Shown piece by piece: positions 24,214 to 32,770 of a stretch of DNA of 42,642 nucleotides; positions within the stretch are counted from its first letter, which is position 1; every line of letters starts with the position of its first letter. The notes below the pieces were generated by a model, which had not been told where the DNA came from, searched no databases, and saw only the letters and a list, made by a program, of their open reading frames with translations. The stretch is from the NCBI GenBank assembly GCA_030620005.1, contig JAUXAJ010000008.1:1-42642 (forward strand), in the 5' to 3' direction. The position numbers were made by a program, and so were the translations under genes. The stretch comes from Promethearchaeota archaeon (lineage in GTDB: Archaea; Asgardarchaeota; Lokiarchaeia; Sigynarchaeales; SOKP01).

Positions 24214-25611
24214 ATGAAGACTTTAACAGGACTTATAGCAGAGAAATATTTTTTGGACCCAATACACGGGCCTATTCCAATAACTCCAGTTGAGCTTGAA
24301 GTTATTTCAACCCCAATTTTCCAACGATTACGGTCCATAACTCAATTAAGTTTAGCATCTTTGGTATACCATGGAGCAACCCATAATCGCTTTCAACATT
24401 CAATAGGCACTCTACATATCATGGACAAATTACTCTATACATTGAAGTTAGATGGTAAATTACCATTAGAAGAAAGTCAATGCTTTAGAATTATTCAATT
24501 AATGAGGCTGGCAGCATTATTACATGATTGTGGTCATTTGCCTTTTTCCCATACATTTGAAAATTTATATGAAAAACACCATGCCCATGAATTCTTCGGG
24601 AAATTTATTGTTGAAAAAAGTGAAATTGGAACAATTTTGGAAAAAAAAAAGATCGATTCTAAGAGCATCGGAGCGTTAATTACAGGAAATGCTCTAATTG
24701 AAGATCCAAATTTTAATGAACTTATTGAATTATTACCATTATTGGGTTCAGATGCAGATGCAGATAGAATGGATTATTTATTAAGAGATGCTTATTTCAC
24801 AGGTGTTACATATGGAAAATTTGATTTAAATCGAATATGTAATTTTATTTCCCTTAAAGATGGTCAAATTTGTTTTCTTGAAAAAGCTCAGGATGCTTTA
24901 GAAGATTTTTTAATTTCTAGATATCAAATGTATAAGGTTGTGTATGTACATAAAACAGTAGTATGTTATGATCTTTTGTTGCATAAAATGTATAAATATA
25001 TAACAATGTATTCCGAGAAAATAAAAAATCTCTTTTTACTGCCAAAACTTATAGAATTTGAAAATGCTTCTGAGAAGTGGTTTAATGAATTCTTATATAA
25101 TTTAAATGAATCTAGCTTTTTTAAGAGCATATATAAAATTCTTAATTCTAGCGAAATAGAAATACAAGATAAAAAAAAATTAAATAATCTCTATACAACA
25201 TTCACAAAAAGAATTCCTATAAAAAATTGTTATCGTAAGGATGATTTATCAGAAATTTCTGAAAGAGAATATTGTGATAAGGAATCTGCATTATTCCAAC
25301 GATTTGAAGAAATTCCAGAGATTATTGAACACTGGTCTTTTTTACGACATGATCCTAGTAATCCATTACAAATCGCAAGTCCAATTAAAAGAGATGTTAG
25401 AGATCAACAGGATTCTAGTCAAATCAGAATTTTAATCACTAAATCTGATTCTAGCCAGGAATTAATTCTTTTACAAGATAGACCAAATTCGTTTATTCAA
25501 AATCTCGCCAGACATCATCGAGTGCTTATATGTTATTACCATCAAGACGAAAATTCGCAAAAGAAAATTCAAGATTTAGCCAACGAATTTATCTGTAAGA
25601 CATCCGTTTAA
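24214..25611 (+). CDS. SAMHD1/YwfO-like HD-domain phosphohydrolase
   Basis: 465 residues, soluble. The opening I-A-E-K-Y-F-L-D-P-I-H-G-P-I, I-F-Q-R-L-R-S-I-T-Q-L and H-N-R-F-Q-H-S-I-G lead to the metal site: His62, the H-D pair at 104-105 in L-L-H-D-C-G-H-L-P-F-S-H, and the Asp-rich D-A-D-A-D-R-M-D-Y-L-L-R-D-A-Y near 180-194. This is the dGTPase/SAMHD1 branch of HD hydrolases, which removes triphosphate from dNTPs. The C-terminal 180 residues are less conserved and could be regulatory. It is paired with the YwgA/SocA-like gene upstream. dNTP depletion is a known antiviral strategy, so a housekeeping or a defence role are both open. Confidence 0.82.
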   Translation: MKTLTGLIAEKYFLDPIHGPIPITPVELEVISTPIFQRLRSITQLSLASLVYHGATHNRFQHSIGTLHIMDKLLYTLKLDGKLPLEESQCFRIIQLMRLAALLHDCGHLPFSHTFENLYEKHHAHEFFGKFIVEKSEIGTILEKKKIDSKSIGALITGNALIEDPNFNELIELLPLLGSDADADRMDYLLRDAYFTGVTYGKFDLNRICNFISLKDGQICFLEKAQDALEDFLISRYQMYKVVYVHKTVVCYDLLLHKMYKYITMYSEKIKNLFLLPKLIEFENASEKWFNEFLYNLNESSFFKSIYKILNSSEIEIQDKKKLNNLYTTFTKRIPIKNCYRKDDLSEISEREYCDKESALFQRFEEIPEIIEHWSFLRHDPSNPLQIASPIKRDVRDQQDSSQIRILITKSDSSQELILLQDRPNSFIQNLARHHRVLICYYHQDENSQKKIQDLANEFICKTSV

Positions 25612-25893
25612 AAAATGGCCAAATTTTTCCTCAATTAATAATATTGGATTAGAGAAGGAAAAATTACAATGCTAAAAGCAGCATAACAATTGGCAAAACT
25701 ATCAGCAAGCTTCGTGAGTTAGTTCAGAAAAACTCTTAATTTTTTATTGAGCAATGCAAAAAAGCGAGATTTTAAAATTAGTAAAATTTAAATTATTATA
25801 TCAACAGTCTTTTTAAGTTTTTTTAAAATAAATTTATATATCAAATGAACATTTATTTTTACTTAAAAATTGAAAAAAAATTTATGAAGTAAA

Positions 25894-27027
25894 ATGGATA
25901 TAGACAATATAAAAATTGGTATAGATGCAACAATTTATCCGCCAATTACAATGGGTTTTAATTTTGTTAAACAATATGAACAAATGGGTTATGAATCTTT
26001 ATGGTTTGAAGATCATTGGATGGGTTTGATTCCTGAAACAATTTGGAAAAAAGATATTATAAATGTAGCCTCTTTATACGATAATCCTAATCTTTATTAT
26101 GATCCCCTAGTAGTAATGGGCGCTGTTGCGAATATTACTAAAAAGACACGATTAGGCGTATGTGTTACAGATACTTTTCGAAATCATCCTGCAACTCTTG
26201 CTAGGTCTTTTATTACTTTAGATCATATATCTAAAGGTAGAACTATTCTTGGATTAGGAGCAGGTGAGAAGGAAAATATTATACCTTATGGTATTAAATG
26301 GGAAAGGGCAATTACTCGATTAAAAGAATCCATTGAAATTATCAGATTATTCTGGGATAAAAATAAAAAAGTAAACTATAAAGGGGAGATTTGGAATTTA
26401 AAAGATGCTATCATTGGTTTAAAACCTAAAAAAGAATGTCCCCCTATTTGGATAGCATCTCACGGACCAAAAATGTTGAAATTAACTGGAGAATTAGGTG
26501 ATGGTTGGCTTCCCTTCCTTCCTTCTTGTTCTGGTACTGAGTTATACAAAGAAAGACTAAAAATTATTATAAATTCAGCAAAAAAAGCAAGTCGAGAACT
26601 CGAAAAATTCACTCCTTCATTATATGCTACATTAATAGTTGATGAAGAACATGAAGAATGTCATGAGATGATGAACAATCTTTTTATAAAAATTAATGTC
26701 TTACTTCAACCTAATGAAACTTTTAAAAAATATGGTCTTACTCACCCTTTCGGGGAAAATTTCAATGGACTTGTAGATTTCATTCCTACAAAATATTCTA
26801 AAGAAGAAATAATGAAGGCTCTAGATAAAATTACACCAAAAATGTGTGAAGATACTATCATACACGGAACTCCTGACGATATCATTCTAAAAATAGAACA
26901 ATATGCTAAAGTTGGTTTAAAACATATAGTTTTGCTCAATCTTACCCCATTTTGTGACTTAAAAAAAATGAAAATAGCCAATGAACACCTTGGAGAAATA
27001 ATAAAGTTTTTTAAACAAAAAAAATAA
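25894..27027 (+). CDS. LLM-class (luciferase-like) oxidoreductase, probably F420-dependent
   Basis: 377 residues, a TIM-barrel of the bacterial-luciferase superfamily. Seen: E-S-L-W-F-E-D-H-W near 33-41, T-R-L-G-V-C-V-T-D near 84-92, R-N-H-P-A-T-L-A-R near 95-103, the glycine-rich G-L-G-A-G-E-K-E-N near 120-128, and P-I-W-I-A-S-H-G-P-K near 183-192. In archaea this subgroup contains methylene-H4MPT reductase (Mer) and F420-dependent alcohol dehydrogenases. The sequence is longer than Mer (about 320) and differs in the N-terminal region, so Mer identity is not claimed. It is 29 bp upstream of the 7-TM gene and likely co-transcribed with it. F420 is inferred from the family and the archaeal setting. 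Confidence 0.8.
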   Translation: MDIDNIKIGIDATIYPPITMGFNFVKQYEQMGYESLWFEDHWMGLIPETIWKKDIINVASLYDNPNLYYDPLVVMGAVANITKKTRLGVCVTDTFRNHPATLARSFITLDHISKGRTILGLGAGEKENIIPYGIKWERAITRLKESIEIIRLFWDKNKKVNYKGEIWNLKDAIIGLKPKKECPPIWIASHGPKMLKLTGELGDGWLPFLPSCSGTELYKERLKIIINSAKKASRELEKFTPSLYATLIVDEEHEECHEMMNNLFIKINVLLQPNETFKKYGLTHPFGENFNGLVDFIPTKYSKEEIMKALDKITPKMCEDTIIHGTPDDIILKIEQYAKVGLKHIVLLNLTPFCDLKKMKIANEHLGEIIKFFKQKK

Positions 27028-27056
27028 AAGAAATTTGTTAAATGGTGTAAAAATTA

Positions 27057-27812
27057 ATGGATGAATTAGATACTATTGTTTTACTTACTGAATTGTTTCG
27101 ACTAGGTTTGGTAATAACAGGGTATATTTTGAGCATAAAATTCTTTTTGAAATATTTTTCGATTAAAAAAGAAAATCAAAAGATAACAAGAGAGCTCATA
27201 TGGGTAGGTCTTTCTTGGTTATTTTTTACGACAGGGTACATTCCAGGGGTTATTGTTTTTCTTTCTTTAATACTATTTAGTAATCCTGTTGATCTATTGT
27301 TTTTGTTCTTGATATGCAATGTATATTTTGCCCCTTTTGTAGCGTTGTGTTGGTTCTATGCAGTAGCGTGTATTAAATATAAAAAATATAAGAATAAAAT
27401 AAAATGGATAAGTATATTTGTGTGCATTTTTTTTGAAACATTTGCTTTAATCGTTACTTTTTTTCTTCCAGATCTCATTGGAGCAATGCAATCTCAATTT
27501 GAATTTCAATATGGTTTACCAATAATGATTTTTATTTCAGTTCTTTTTTTAATAACTTTGATTACAGGTATAGATTTATCTATAACTGGAATAAGGAGTT
27601 CTAAATACGAAGTAAAATTAAAGGGAAAATTTTTGTTTTTGGCATTTATATTGTTATTTATTGGTGGAATTTCAGATGCTATGCTAGAAGTCTTCAATCC
27701 TATTTTTGCTATAATCTCTAAGCTGTTTCTAATAATTAGCGCTATTACTTATTATCATGGATTTTTCCTACCAAAATGGGTAAAGAAATTATTTCCAAAG
27801 TTAAACCTTTAA
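27057..27812 (+). CDS. Seven-TM membrane protein (paralogue of the gene at 17804)
   Basis: 251 residues with about seven membrane helices. Related to the protein at 17804-18538: same length, same helix layout, and similar blocks such as L-I-W-V-G-L-S-W-L-F (against L-I-F-V-G-L-A-W-I-F), K-G-K-F-L-F-L-A-F-I-L-L-F-I-G, S-D-A-M, and Y-H-G-F-F-L-P. Here the gene sits directly after an LLM oxidoreductase (29 bp), whereas the paralogue stands alone. No known domain is recognised. A membrane sensor or a component of a lipid-related pathway are possibilities without support. A T11 tract follows the stop. Confidence 0.7.
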   Translation: MDELDTIVLLTELFRLGLVITGYILSIKFFLKYFSIKKENQKITRELIWVGLSWLFFTTGYIPGVIVFLSLILFSNPVDLLFLFLICNVYFAPFVALCWFYAVACIKYKKYKNKIKWISIFVCIFFETFALIVTFFLPDLIGAMQSQFEFQYGLPIMIFISVLFLITLITGIDLSITGIRSSKYEVKLKGKFLFLAFILLFIGGISDAMLEVFNPIFAIISKLFLIISAITYYHGFFLPKWVKKLFPKLNL

Positions 27813-27818
27813 TCATTA

Positions 27819-27829
27819 TTTTTTTTTTT
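27819..27829 (+). terminator. T11 terminator after the LLM/7-TM genes
   Basis: Eleven T start 7 bp after the stop codon at 27812. Confidence 0.55.
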
Positions 27830-27928
27830 CAATAGGTCTTTTCAAAACACTATTAACTATTTAAAAATTAAAGTCTAATATTAATCATAATTGAATAAAA
27901 TAATAACTGATTCTTTCTATAGTAAATC

Positions 27929-28972
27929 ATGAAAATTGCACGATATTATAATAACAATGATGTTAGGCTTGATGAGTTGCCAAAACCTGAAATTGGCCCC
28001 GGCGAATTCTTAGTAAAAGTGAAGTTATCCGGAATATGTGGCTCTGATATACTTGAATATTATAGACTTGCGAAAATGAAAAAGTTAGGCGTAGATTCTT
28101 TGGTTTTGGGTCATGAAATTGTTGGCGACATTGTTGAAGTTGGTAAAGATGTAAAAGACCTCAAAATTGGCGATCGAGTATTTGTATCCCATCACGTTCC
28201 TTGCTTTGAATGCCACCATTGCTTATTAGGACATCATACCGCTTGTCATCTCCTTCACAATACTAACTATGATCCTGGAGGTTTTGCTGAATATCTCAGG
28301 GTTCCACAAATCAATATAGAAAAAAAAGGAGTATATGTTTTGGACGACGATATTTCCTACGACGAAGGCGTGTTAATTGAGCCTTTAGGATGCGTTTGCA
28401 GGGCTCAAAGGTTAGCTGATATTCGAAAAGGACAAACGCTTTTGATATTAGGTAGCGGTGTATCTGGCTTGTTACATCTTAAATTAGCTAAAGCGAAGGG
28501 AATAGAAAGGGTAATAATGACAGACATTAGAGAATACCGATTAAAAAAGGCCAAAGAATTCGGGGCACACGGTATTATTACCGCTAATAACGACGTTCTT
28601 GCTGAAGTTAGAAAAGTTAACGATGAAAGAACACCTGATTGCATCATTGTATGTACTGGTGCCTTATCTGCCGCAAGACAAGCTATAGAATGTGCTGGTC
28701 CCGGGTGCAAGATAATTTTTTTTGCCGTGCCTAAACCGGGCATAAACCTTGAAATTCCTATAAATGATTATTGGAGAAATGAAATTAAGATAATGACCTC
28801 ATACGGCGCAGCTCCAGAGGATTTAGATGAGTCTTATAATTGGATAAAATCTAAAAAAATCAGAATTACAGATATAATCTCTCATAGATTCCCGCTCAGT
28901 AAAGTTAGGGAAGCATTTGAGGTGGTCTGCGAAGCAGATGAATCCATGAAAGTTCTTATAGAGATGGAATGA
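27929..28972 (+). CDS. Zinc-dependent medium-chain alcohol/polyol dehydrogenase
   Basis: 347 residues, standard MDR length. Catalytic zinc site residues are visible: Cys in G-I-C-G-S-D (about 37-42), G-H-E-I-V-G-D near 64-70, and an acidic residue in I-E-P-L-G-C. Structural zinc is held by four Cys in the block V-P-C-F-E-C-H-H-C-L-L-G-H-H-T-A-C. The nucleotide-binding motif G-S-G-V-S-G-L near 179-185 is followed by a strand ending in T-D, favouring NAD. The overall pattern fits the sorbitol/threonine dehydrogenase group, so a sugar or polyol substrate is likely; which one is not visible. It faces the SDR gene at 28990 with only 17 bp between stops. Confidence 0.88.
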   Translation: MKIARYYNNNDVRLDELPKPEIGPGEFLVKVKLSGICGSDILEYYRLAKMKKLGVDSLVLGHEIVGDIVEVGKDVKDLKIGDRVFVSHHVPCFECHHCLLGHHTACHLLHNTNYDPGGFAEYLRVPQINIEKKGVYVLDDDISYDEGVLIEPLGCVCRAQRLADIRKGQTLLILGSGVSGLLHLKLAKAKGIERVIMTDIREYRLKKAKEFGAHGIITANNDVLAEVRKVNDERTPDCIIVCTGALSAARQAIECAGPGCKIIFFAVPKPGINLEIPINDYWRNEIKIMTSYGAAPEDLDESYNWIKSKKIRITDIISHRFPLSKVREAFEVVCEADESMKVLIEME

Positions 28973-28989
28973 TATAATTGTAGTAAAAT

Positions 28990-29976
28990 CTATGCCAGGC
29001 ATCTTTTTATAGTTTCAATGACCGAATTTTTAAGACCTCCTCTAGAAACACCTAATTCTACACAAGTGGGTGTTGGATCATAACACAGTTCTCTGGCTTG
29101 GATATCCTTAAAAAGTTTCTTGTGGTTTAATCCCCCTTCTTTACCTTTTTTCTTTTCTTTTCGTTTTAGATACATGCCAAATAAAGTACCAAAGAAAGTT
29201 GGTATTGTGATAACTCTTCTTTTAACACCCATTGCTTCTGTAATCCAACTAAGCCATTCTTTCCAAGACACACATTCATCGCCACATGGATATCTTTTGC
29301 CTCCTTTTCCTTTTTCAATAGCACCCACAATTGATTCTGCCGCTCTTTCTATAGACATCATGACAGTTCCACCCTTAAAAAAGAAGATAAAATACTTCAT
29401 TTTTTCGATCCTTTTTACAAAAATATCTTTCCAAAGCGGCTCTCTTTCTGGCATTGTCCCGAAAATATAAGGTAATTCTAAAATCATTACATCCATTTTA
29501 TCACCGCCTATTTTAATGCATTGTTCTGCTTGTTCAACACGGCATTTAATATATGGATGGTTTTCGGCAAGATTTAATTCAGGCATTTTCCTATCAAAAT
29601 AAGCAAAATAAGAATTGCATATTACGGCTCTTTTCACACCAGCATCTCTCGCTCCTTTAACAACTCTACCACAAGCTTCAACAAGTCTTTCATGGAAAAA
29701 ATCATATGCAGGTGCATCGGGAATGATTCTATCATCAGGACCTACAGCATATACCATGGCGTCGTAACCTTTAAACATGTCGACAAGTTCATCGTGGCTC
29801 TTTTCAAATACATTTCCATAGCTTACACCAACTTGATCCTTCGGAAACCATTCTCCAAGTGGAATATCCGGAAGAGATATAGTATCTACCTCGTGACCTC
29901 GTCTAAGAAATTCTAAGGTTGCATAATAACCTAAAAAGCCAGTACCTCCTACAATAAAAACTCTAATAATTTTCAC
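28990..29976 (-). CDS. NAD-dependent epimerase/dehydratase-like (extended SDR) protein
   Basis: 328 residues from a GTG at 29976-29974, the only start that keeps the Rossmann strand (V-F-I-V-G-G-T-G-F-L-G, about 7-17) at the usual distance. It belongs to the extended short-chain dehydrogenase superfamily. The usual catalytic Y-x3-K is not clear: the corresponding helix reads Y-I-K-C-R, so it may be a binding protein or an atypical reductase. Residues 255-300 are very basic (K-R-K-E-K-K-K-G-K-E). It lies 39 bp downstream of the second SDR gene (30016) on the same strand and is likely in one transcript with it. They are not close paralogues. Confidence 0.75.
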   Translation of the reverse strand: MKIIRVFIVGGTGFLGYYATLEFLRRGHEVDTISLPDIPLGEWFPKDQVGVSYGNVFEKSHDELVDMFKGYDAMVYAVGPDDRIIPDAPAYDFFHERLVEACGRVVKGARDAGVKRAVICNSYFAYFDRKMPELNLAENHPYIKCRVEQAEQCIKIGGDKMDVMILELPYIFGTMPEREPLWKDIFVKRIEKMKYFIFFFKGGTVMMSIERAAESIVGAIEKGKGGKRYPCGDECVSWKEWLSWITEAMGVKRRVITIPTFFGTLFGMYLKRKEKKKGKEGGLNHKKLFKDIQARELCYDPTPTCVELGVSRGGLKNSVIETIKRCLA

Positions 29977-30015
29977 CTTTTATTATTCATTAGTTTTTGT
30001 TAAAATAATATAAAA

Positions 30016-31566
30016 TTAGTCCACGATATCTTTATAGCAATCCTCAGGATAGTAGTTGCTTTCGTCTTTATCATGGTTTGGATACCATACCTGAGCAAAA
30101 AAAGGATTTTTTTTAGCAATTTCATCATAATTCCATGGTGGAGCTAAGCATTCAGGACACCAATGACCTGCTTTAAGTACAGAATATGGTTTCGCATCAA
30201 ATTCGTGATCAAAGGCACATTTCCACTTAAGAGTTGCATACATGTCACCATCCCATTCAGTCGAAAGACACTCTCCTCCTCTAAATTTTGCTCCTCCCTG
30301 TAGATCCGCGAACTCGAGTTTTTCCTTGGATTCATCATATCCGTGATCAAGTCGATACCATTCAAGTTCAGAGTTCATTTGAGGCATATCTACACCCCAA
30401 TCGGGTATTGATTCATAAGTTTCGTAATCCTTGTAAAAAGCAGAAATTCTCATGTCCATTTTGTTTTCATACCAGTAAAGCGTTCCGGTCTTGTCAAGCG
30501 CTAGCTTTTTAAGTTTTTTATACGTTATTTTTTGAATTTTTCTTTGTATCGCGGGTAACTTTTTACATGACCAAGCGACCATCTTTAAATACAGTGGCCT
30601 ATTTTTAGCCATGATCTTAAAAAAGTCTTCCATGGAATCTCCCCAATTATGGATATACTCATTGAGGATAAGGCTGTCTTCAAAATATTGCATGTGAAAA
30701 TTTCTTAAGGCAAACCATTTACGTTCTGTCACCGATTCAATATTCCCTACACCGTTTATATCCATTGATTTGTTTATAAAATCATAAAAATTAATTCTGC
30801 AAGAAGGTCCACCAGCCATATTATATACTCTTCTCCAAAAGTCTGAATCATCAGGTATATCTAAGCAATTTATTAATGCTCGTCCAGCATCTCGATTTGT
30901 ATTATTTTCCATGAATGAATCAATAGGTTGATGAAACATGATAGGGTCCATGAGCGACATAACGTCAGGAATCATGATAAATGTCTGTCGTAACGAAGCC
31001 CAATGTTTTATATTTGACTCTAATACGGCTCTTTCTCCTCCAATCTTAGTTACTGCGTAGAAGTCAAAAATAGATGGTTTAAGTGGATCTCCAACTCTGC
31101 CAACATGAATGTTTTGAAGGCGGTCACCGGTCTCTGCTACGGACCCTGTATAAACGAATTTAATATGTTTTGCACCATTTGGTTGAGCTTCAATCGCTCT
31201 AACAATATATTGGATGGCTATAGTATTAACTGCCCTTGCCATTTCGGGATTGCGATCGGCTGCTGGAGATATAAAAGCCATGGGACAAAGACACCAGTCA
31301 ATTCCTTTACACGCTTCTAAAACATCGTCATACCTAGTTGCATCTCCCCACACGATCTTAAATCCATTACATTCCACAATACCTTTTCCGGGGATAGATT
31401 TGATTCCACACTTCTTTTCGTATGGTTTAAAGAGCTTTTTATTCTTCTTTGAAGGGCGTTGTAAAAGAACAATATCGTATTTATCTCTTCTTGTCCACAA
31501 ATTTTTAAAAGCCTCATGTCCCATGCTTCCGCTAGCTCCCGCTAAAAATACAATTTCCTTTTTCAT
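30016..31566 (-). CDS. Epimerase-like SDR protein with C-terminal zinc-finger-like domain
   Basis: 516 residues. Residues 1-300 are an extended SDR: nucleotide motif L-A-G-A-S-G-S-M-G-H near 8-17, a Y-A-V-T-K (Y-x3-K) catalytic pair in F-D-F-Y-A-V-T-K-I-G-G. Residues 300-400 are helical. The C-terminal 85 residues contain W-K-C-A-F-D-H-E-F followed after 15 residues by W-C-P-E-C (Cys450, His454, Cys470, Cys473), a treble-clef zinc-ribbon pattern. That combination is unusual for an epimerase; the ribbon may bind a partner or nucleic acid. The product opens the two-gene unit 31566-28990. ATG start is followed by K-K-E-I-V-F-L, the first Rossmann strand. Substrate unknown. Confidence 0.75.
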   Translation of the reverse strand: MKKEIVFLAGASGSMGHEAFKNLWTRRDKYDIVLLQRPSKKNKKLFKPYEKKCGIKSIPGKGIVECNGFKIVWGDATRYDDVLEACKGIDWCLCPMAFISPAADRNPEMARAVNTIAIQYIVRAIEAQPNGAKHIKFVYTGSVAETGDRLQNIHVGRVGDPLKPSIFDFYAVTKIGGERAVLESNIKHWASLRQTFIMIPDVMSLMDPIMFHQPIDSFMENNTNRDAGRALINCLDIPDDSDFWRRVYNMAGGPSCRINFYDFINKSMDINGVGNIESVTERKWFALRNFHMQYFEDSLILNEYIHNWGDSMEDFFKIMAKNRPLYLKMVAWSCKKLPAIQRKIQKITYKKLKKLALDKTGTLYWYENKMDMRISAFYKDYETYESIPDWGVDMPQMNSELEWYRLDHGYDESKEKLEFADLQGGAKFRGGECLSTEWDGDMYATLKWKCAFDHEFDAKPYSVLKAGHWCPECLAPPWNYDEIAKKNPFFAQVWYPNHDKDESNYYPEDCYKDIVD

Positions 31567-31902
31567 ATCATGTTACCCCCATTATTATACTTTTTATCAT
31601 TTAATTAAACATTTAATTTCTTAAAACAATTCTCAAATTTTATCTGATAAAAAATGATGGAAGACGATGAAAAACCATGATAAATGTTAATAGTTAAATT
31701 TTAATCTCTCACTATCTCTAACTCGTGGTTTTAACATGTTGGATAAGATCAAATTTTATATTTCAGAATTTAATTATTGTCATTAATAAGAAGTTGTAGT
31801 GTTGGATTAACCAAAAAGCGACTATAAAATAGTTACTTTATAAAACAAAAAAAACATTAATGAAAAAAAAGTAAATTAATTTATAAAAAAATTGAATATA
31901 AA
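31567..31902. other. Intergenic region downstream of the interrupted aldolase gene
   Basis: 336 bp, AT-rich, no credible gene. It should contain the promoter of the SDR gene pair (near 31600-31660) and, just below the aldolase stop, A-rich sequence that reads as T-rich on the minus strand and could terminate it. Confidence 0.4.
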
Positions 31903-32770
31903 TTAAAGCCCTTTGGGTCCAGACTCGTAAATTTTGTACGCTTCGTCTACTGATGCATTTTCATGAACGATAGCCCTTACAGCTTTAATCATTCCGATGG
32001 GACTGTCCGACTGGAAGATATTTCTCCCCATGTATGCGCCTTTAACTAATTCAAATAGGTAAAGTCAACGCCAACAGCCCCTTTATCAACAGCATCTTTT
32101 GACATTTGCAATGCATCCCTTTCAGGAATTTTTTTAGGCTCTTGTAAGAGTTTATTCTCTAAACAAGAATTACCCCCAGCTATCACAATCGGTGCTGAGC
32201 AAATGCCTGTAACCTGTTCGAAGTTTTCGCAATAATATGTCTTTACAAAGGTTGCGCCCATTTCTGCTGCCATTCTGCTGGCCATTCCGAGATATCGGGC
32301 GTCTCTTACCATTTCCCTGCCAACAGCCGTAACAGCTAAAGTCGGGATGCCATATTCTTGTCCCCAATTTACAAGCTTGGACAAATTCAGCAAGCTTTGT
32401 TTTTCGTATTCACCGCCAACGAATATTGAACAAGTAATTGCGGCAACATTTAATCTGATGGCTTCGTCAATCGTTACGTTAATTTCTTCGTTTGATAATT
32501 CTTTAAGCATGCTTGCTCCAGCTGACACCCTTAAAACTATTGGTTTATCAAGAGAAGCAGGAACGCTATTCCTTAGCATCCCTCGCGTTAACATTAAAGC
32601 GTCAGCGTATTCGAACAGTGGTTGTAAACTATCGAAACTCTTTAATTGTCCGGGGACATTGCCAAAATAACCGTGATCTATTTAGCCAAAAAAGTAAAAT
32701 CTTAATCGTTTGCTAGCATCACGCATCGACCGGATTTAGGCTTCACGATTCTCGAGAATCTGTTCAACAT
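31903..32770 (-). CDS. Class I aldolase (LsrF/FbaB-type) gene interrupted by two candidate BHB introns
   Basis: Exons (minus strand): 32770-32710, 32680-32066 and 32033-31903. Joined they give 268 residues without a stop and align with LsrF-type aldolases from N-R-F-S-R-I to E-A-Y-K-I-Y-E-S. Active-site text is present: A-I-D-H-G-Y-F (first junction), F-V-K-T-Y-Y with the Schiff-base Lys, I-V-I-A-G-G, and G-V-D-M-G-R-N-I-F-Q (second junction, phosphate site). Unspliced, stops TAA/TAG and frameshifts appear at both sites, leaving only 182 codons. No other lesion is seen in 807 nt, which argues against a decayed gene. The start is uncertain: the first ATG (32770) is preceded in frame by V-G-G-W-G, which still resembles the family (W-G-M), so the true N-terminus may be further upstream. 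Substrate (fructose bisphosphate, an LsrF-type ketone, or other) is not visible. Confidence 0.7.
32034..32065 (-). other. Candidate mRNA intron 2 (32 nt, BHB)
   Basis: Minus-strand core: helix GCGT (32071-32068) with GCGC (32039-32036), bulges T-G-A and A-T-A, and an inner stem CTTTA/TAAAG of 5 perfect bp directly beyond the bulges, continued by CTA/TAG. Cutting after the second base of each bulge removes 32065-32034 and joins GTTG to ACATGGGG, read V-D-M-G. The outer helix is short (2 bp, then mismatches). Confidence 0.7.
32681..32709 (-). other. Candidate mRNA intron 1 (29 nt, BHB)
   Basis: Minus-strand core: helix TAGC (32715-32712) with GCTA (32686-32683), bulge A-A-A on the 5' side and A-A-T on the 3' side, inner stem CGA-TT-AAG closed by CTT-TT-TTG with an ATTTTA loop. 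Cutting after the second base of each bulge removes 32709-32681 and joins GCAA to TAGATCAC, read A-I-D-H. Outside, CGTGAT and ATCACG give 6 bp, separated from the core by a 2x2 mismatch. Confidence 0.65.

Noticed and set aside
28405..28743. 112-codon minus-strand frame opposite the alcohol dehydrogenase
   Set aside because: Antisense to a well-conserved gene and without features of its own.
31214..31624. 136-codon plus-strand frame opposite the SDR/zinc-ribbon gene
   Set aside because: Antisense shadow of a supported gene; composition follows the other strand.
31903..32770. Reading the aldolase locus as an ordinary pseudogene
   Set aside because: Only two lesions exist, both are short insertions that fold as BHB, and their removal by the fixed cut rule restores frame and motifs. 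Decay would rarely do this. It stays an alternative until transcripts are seen.
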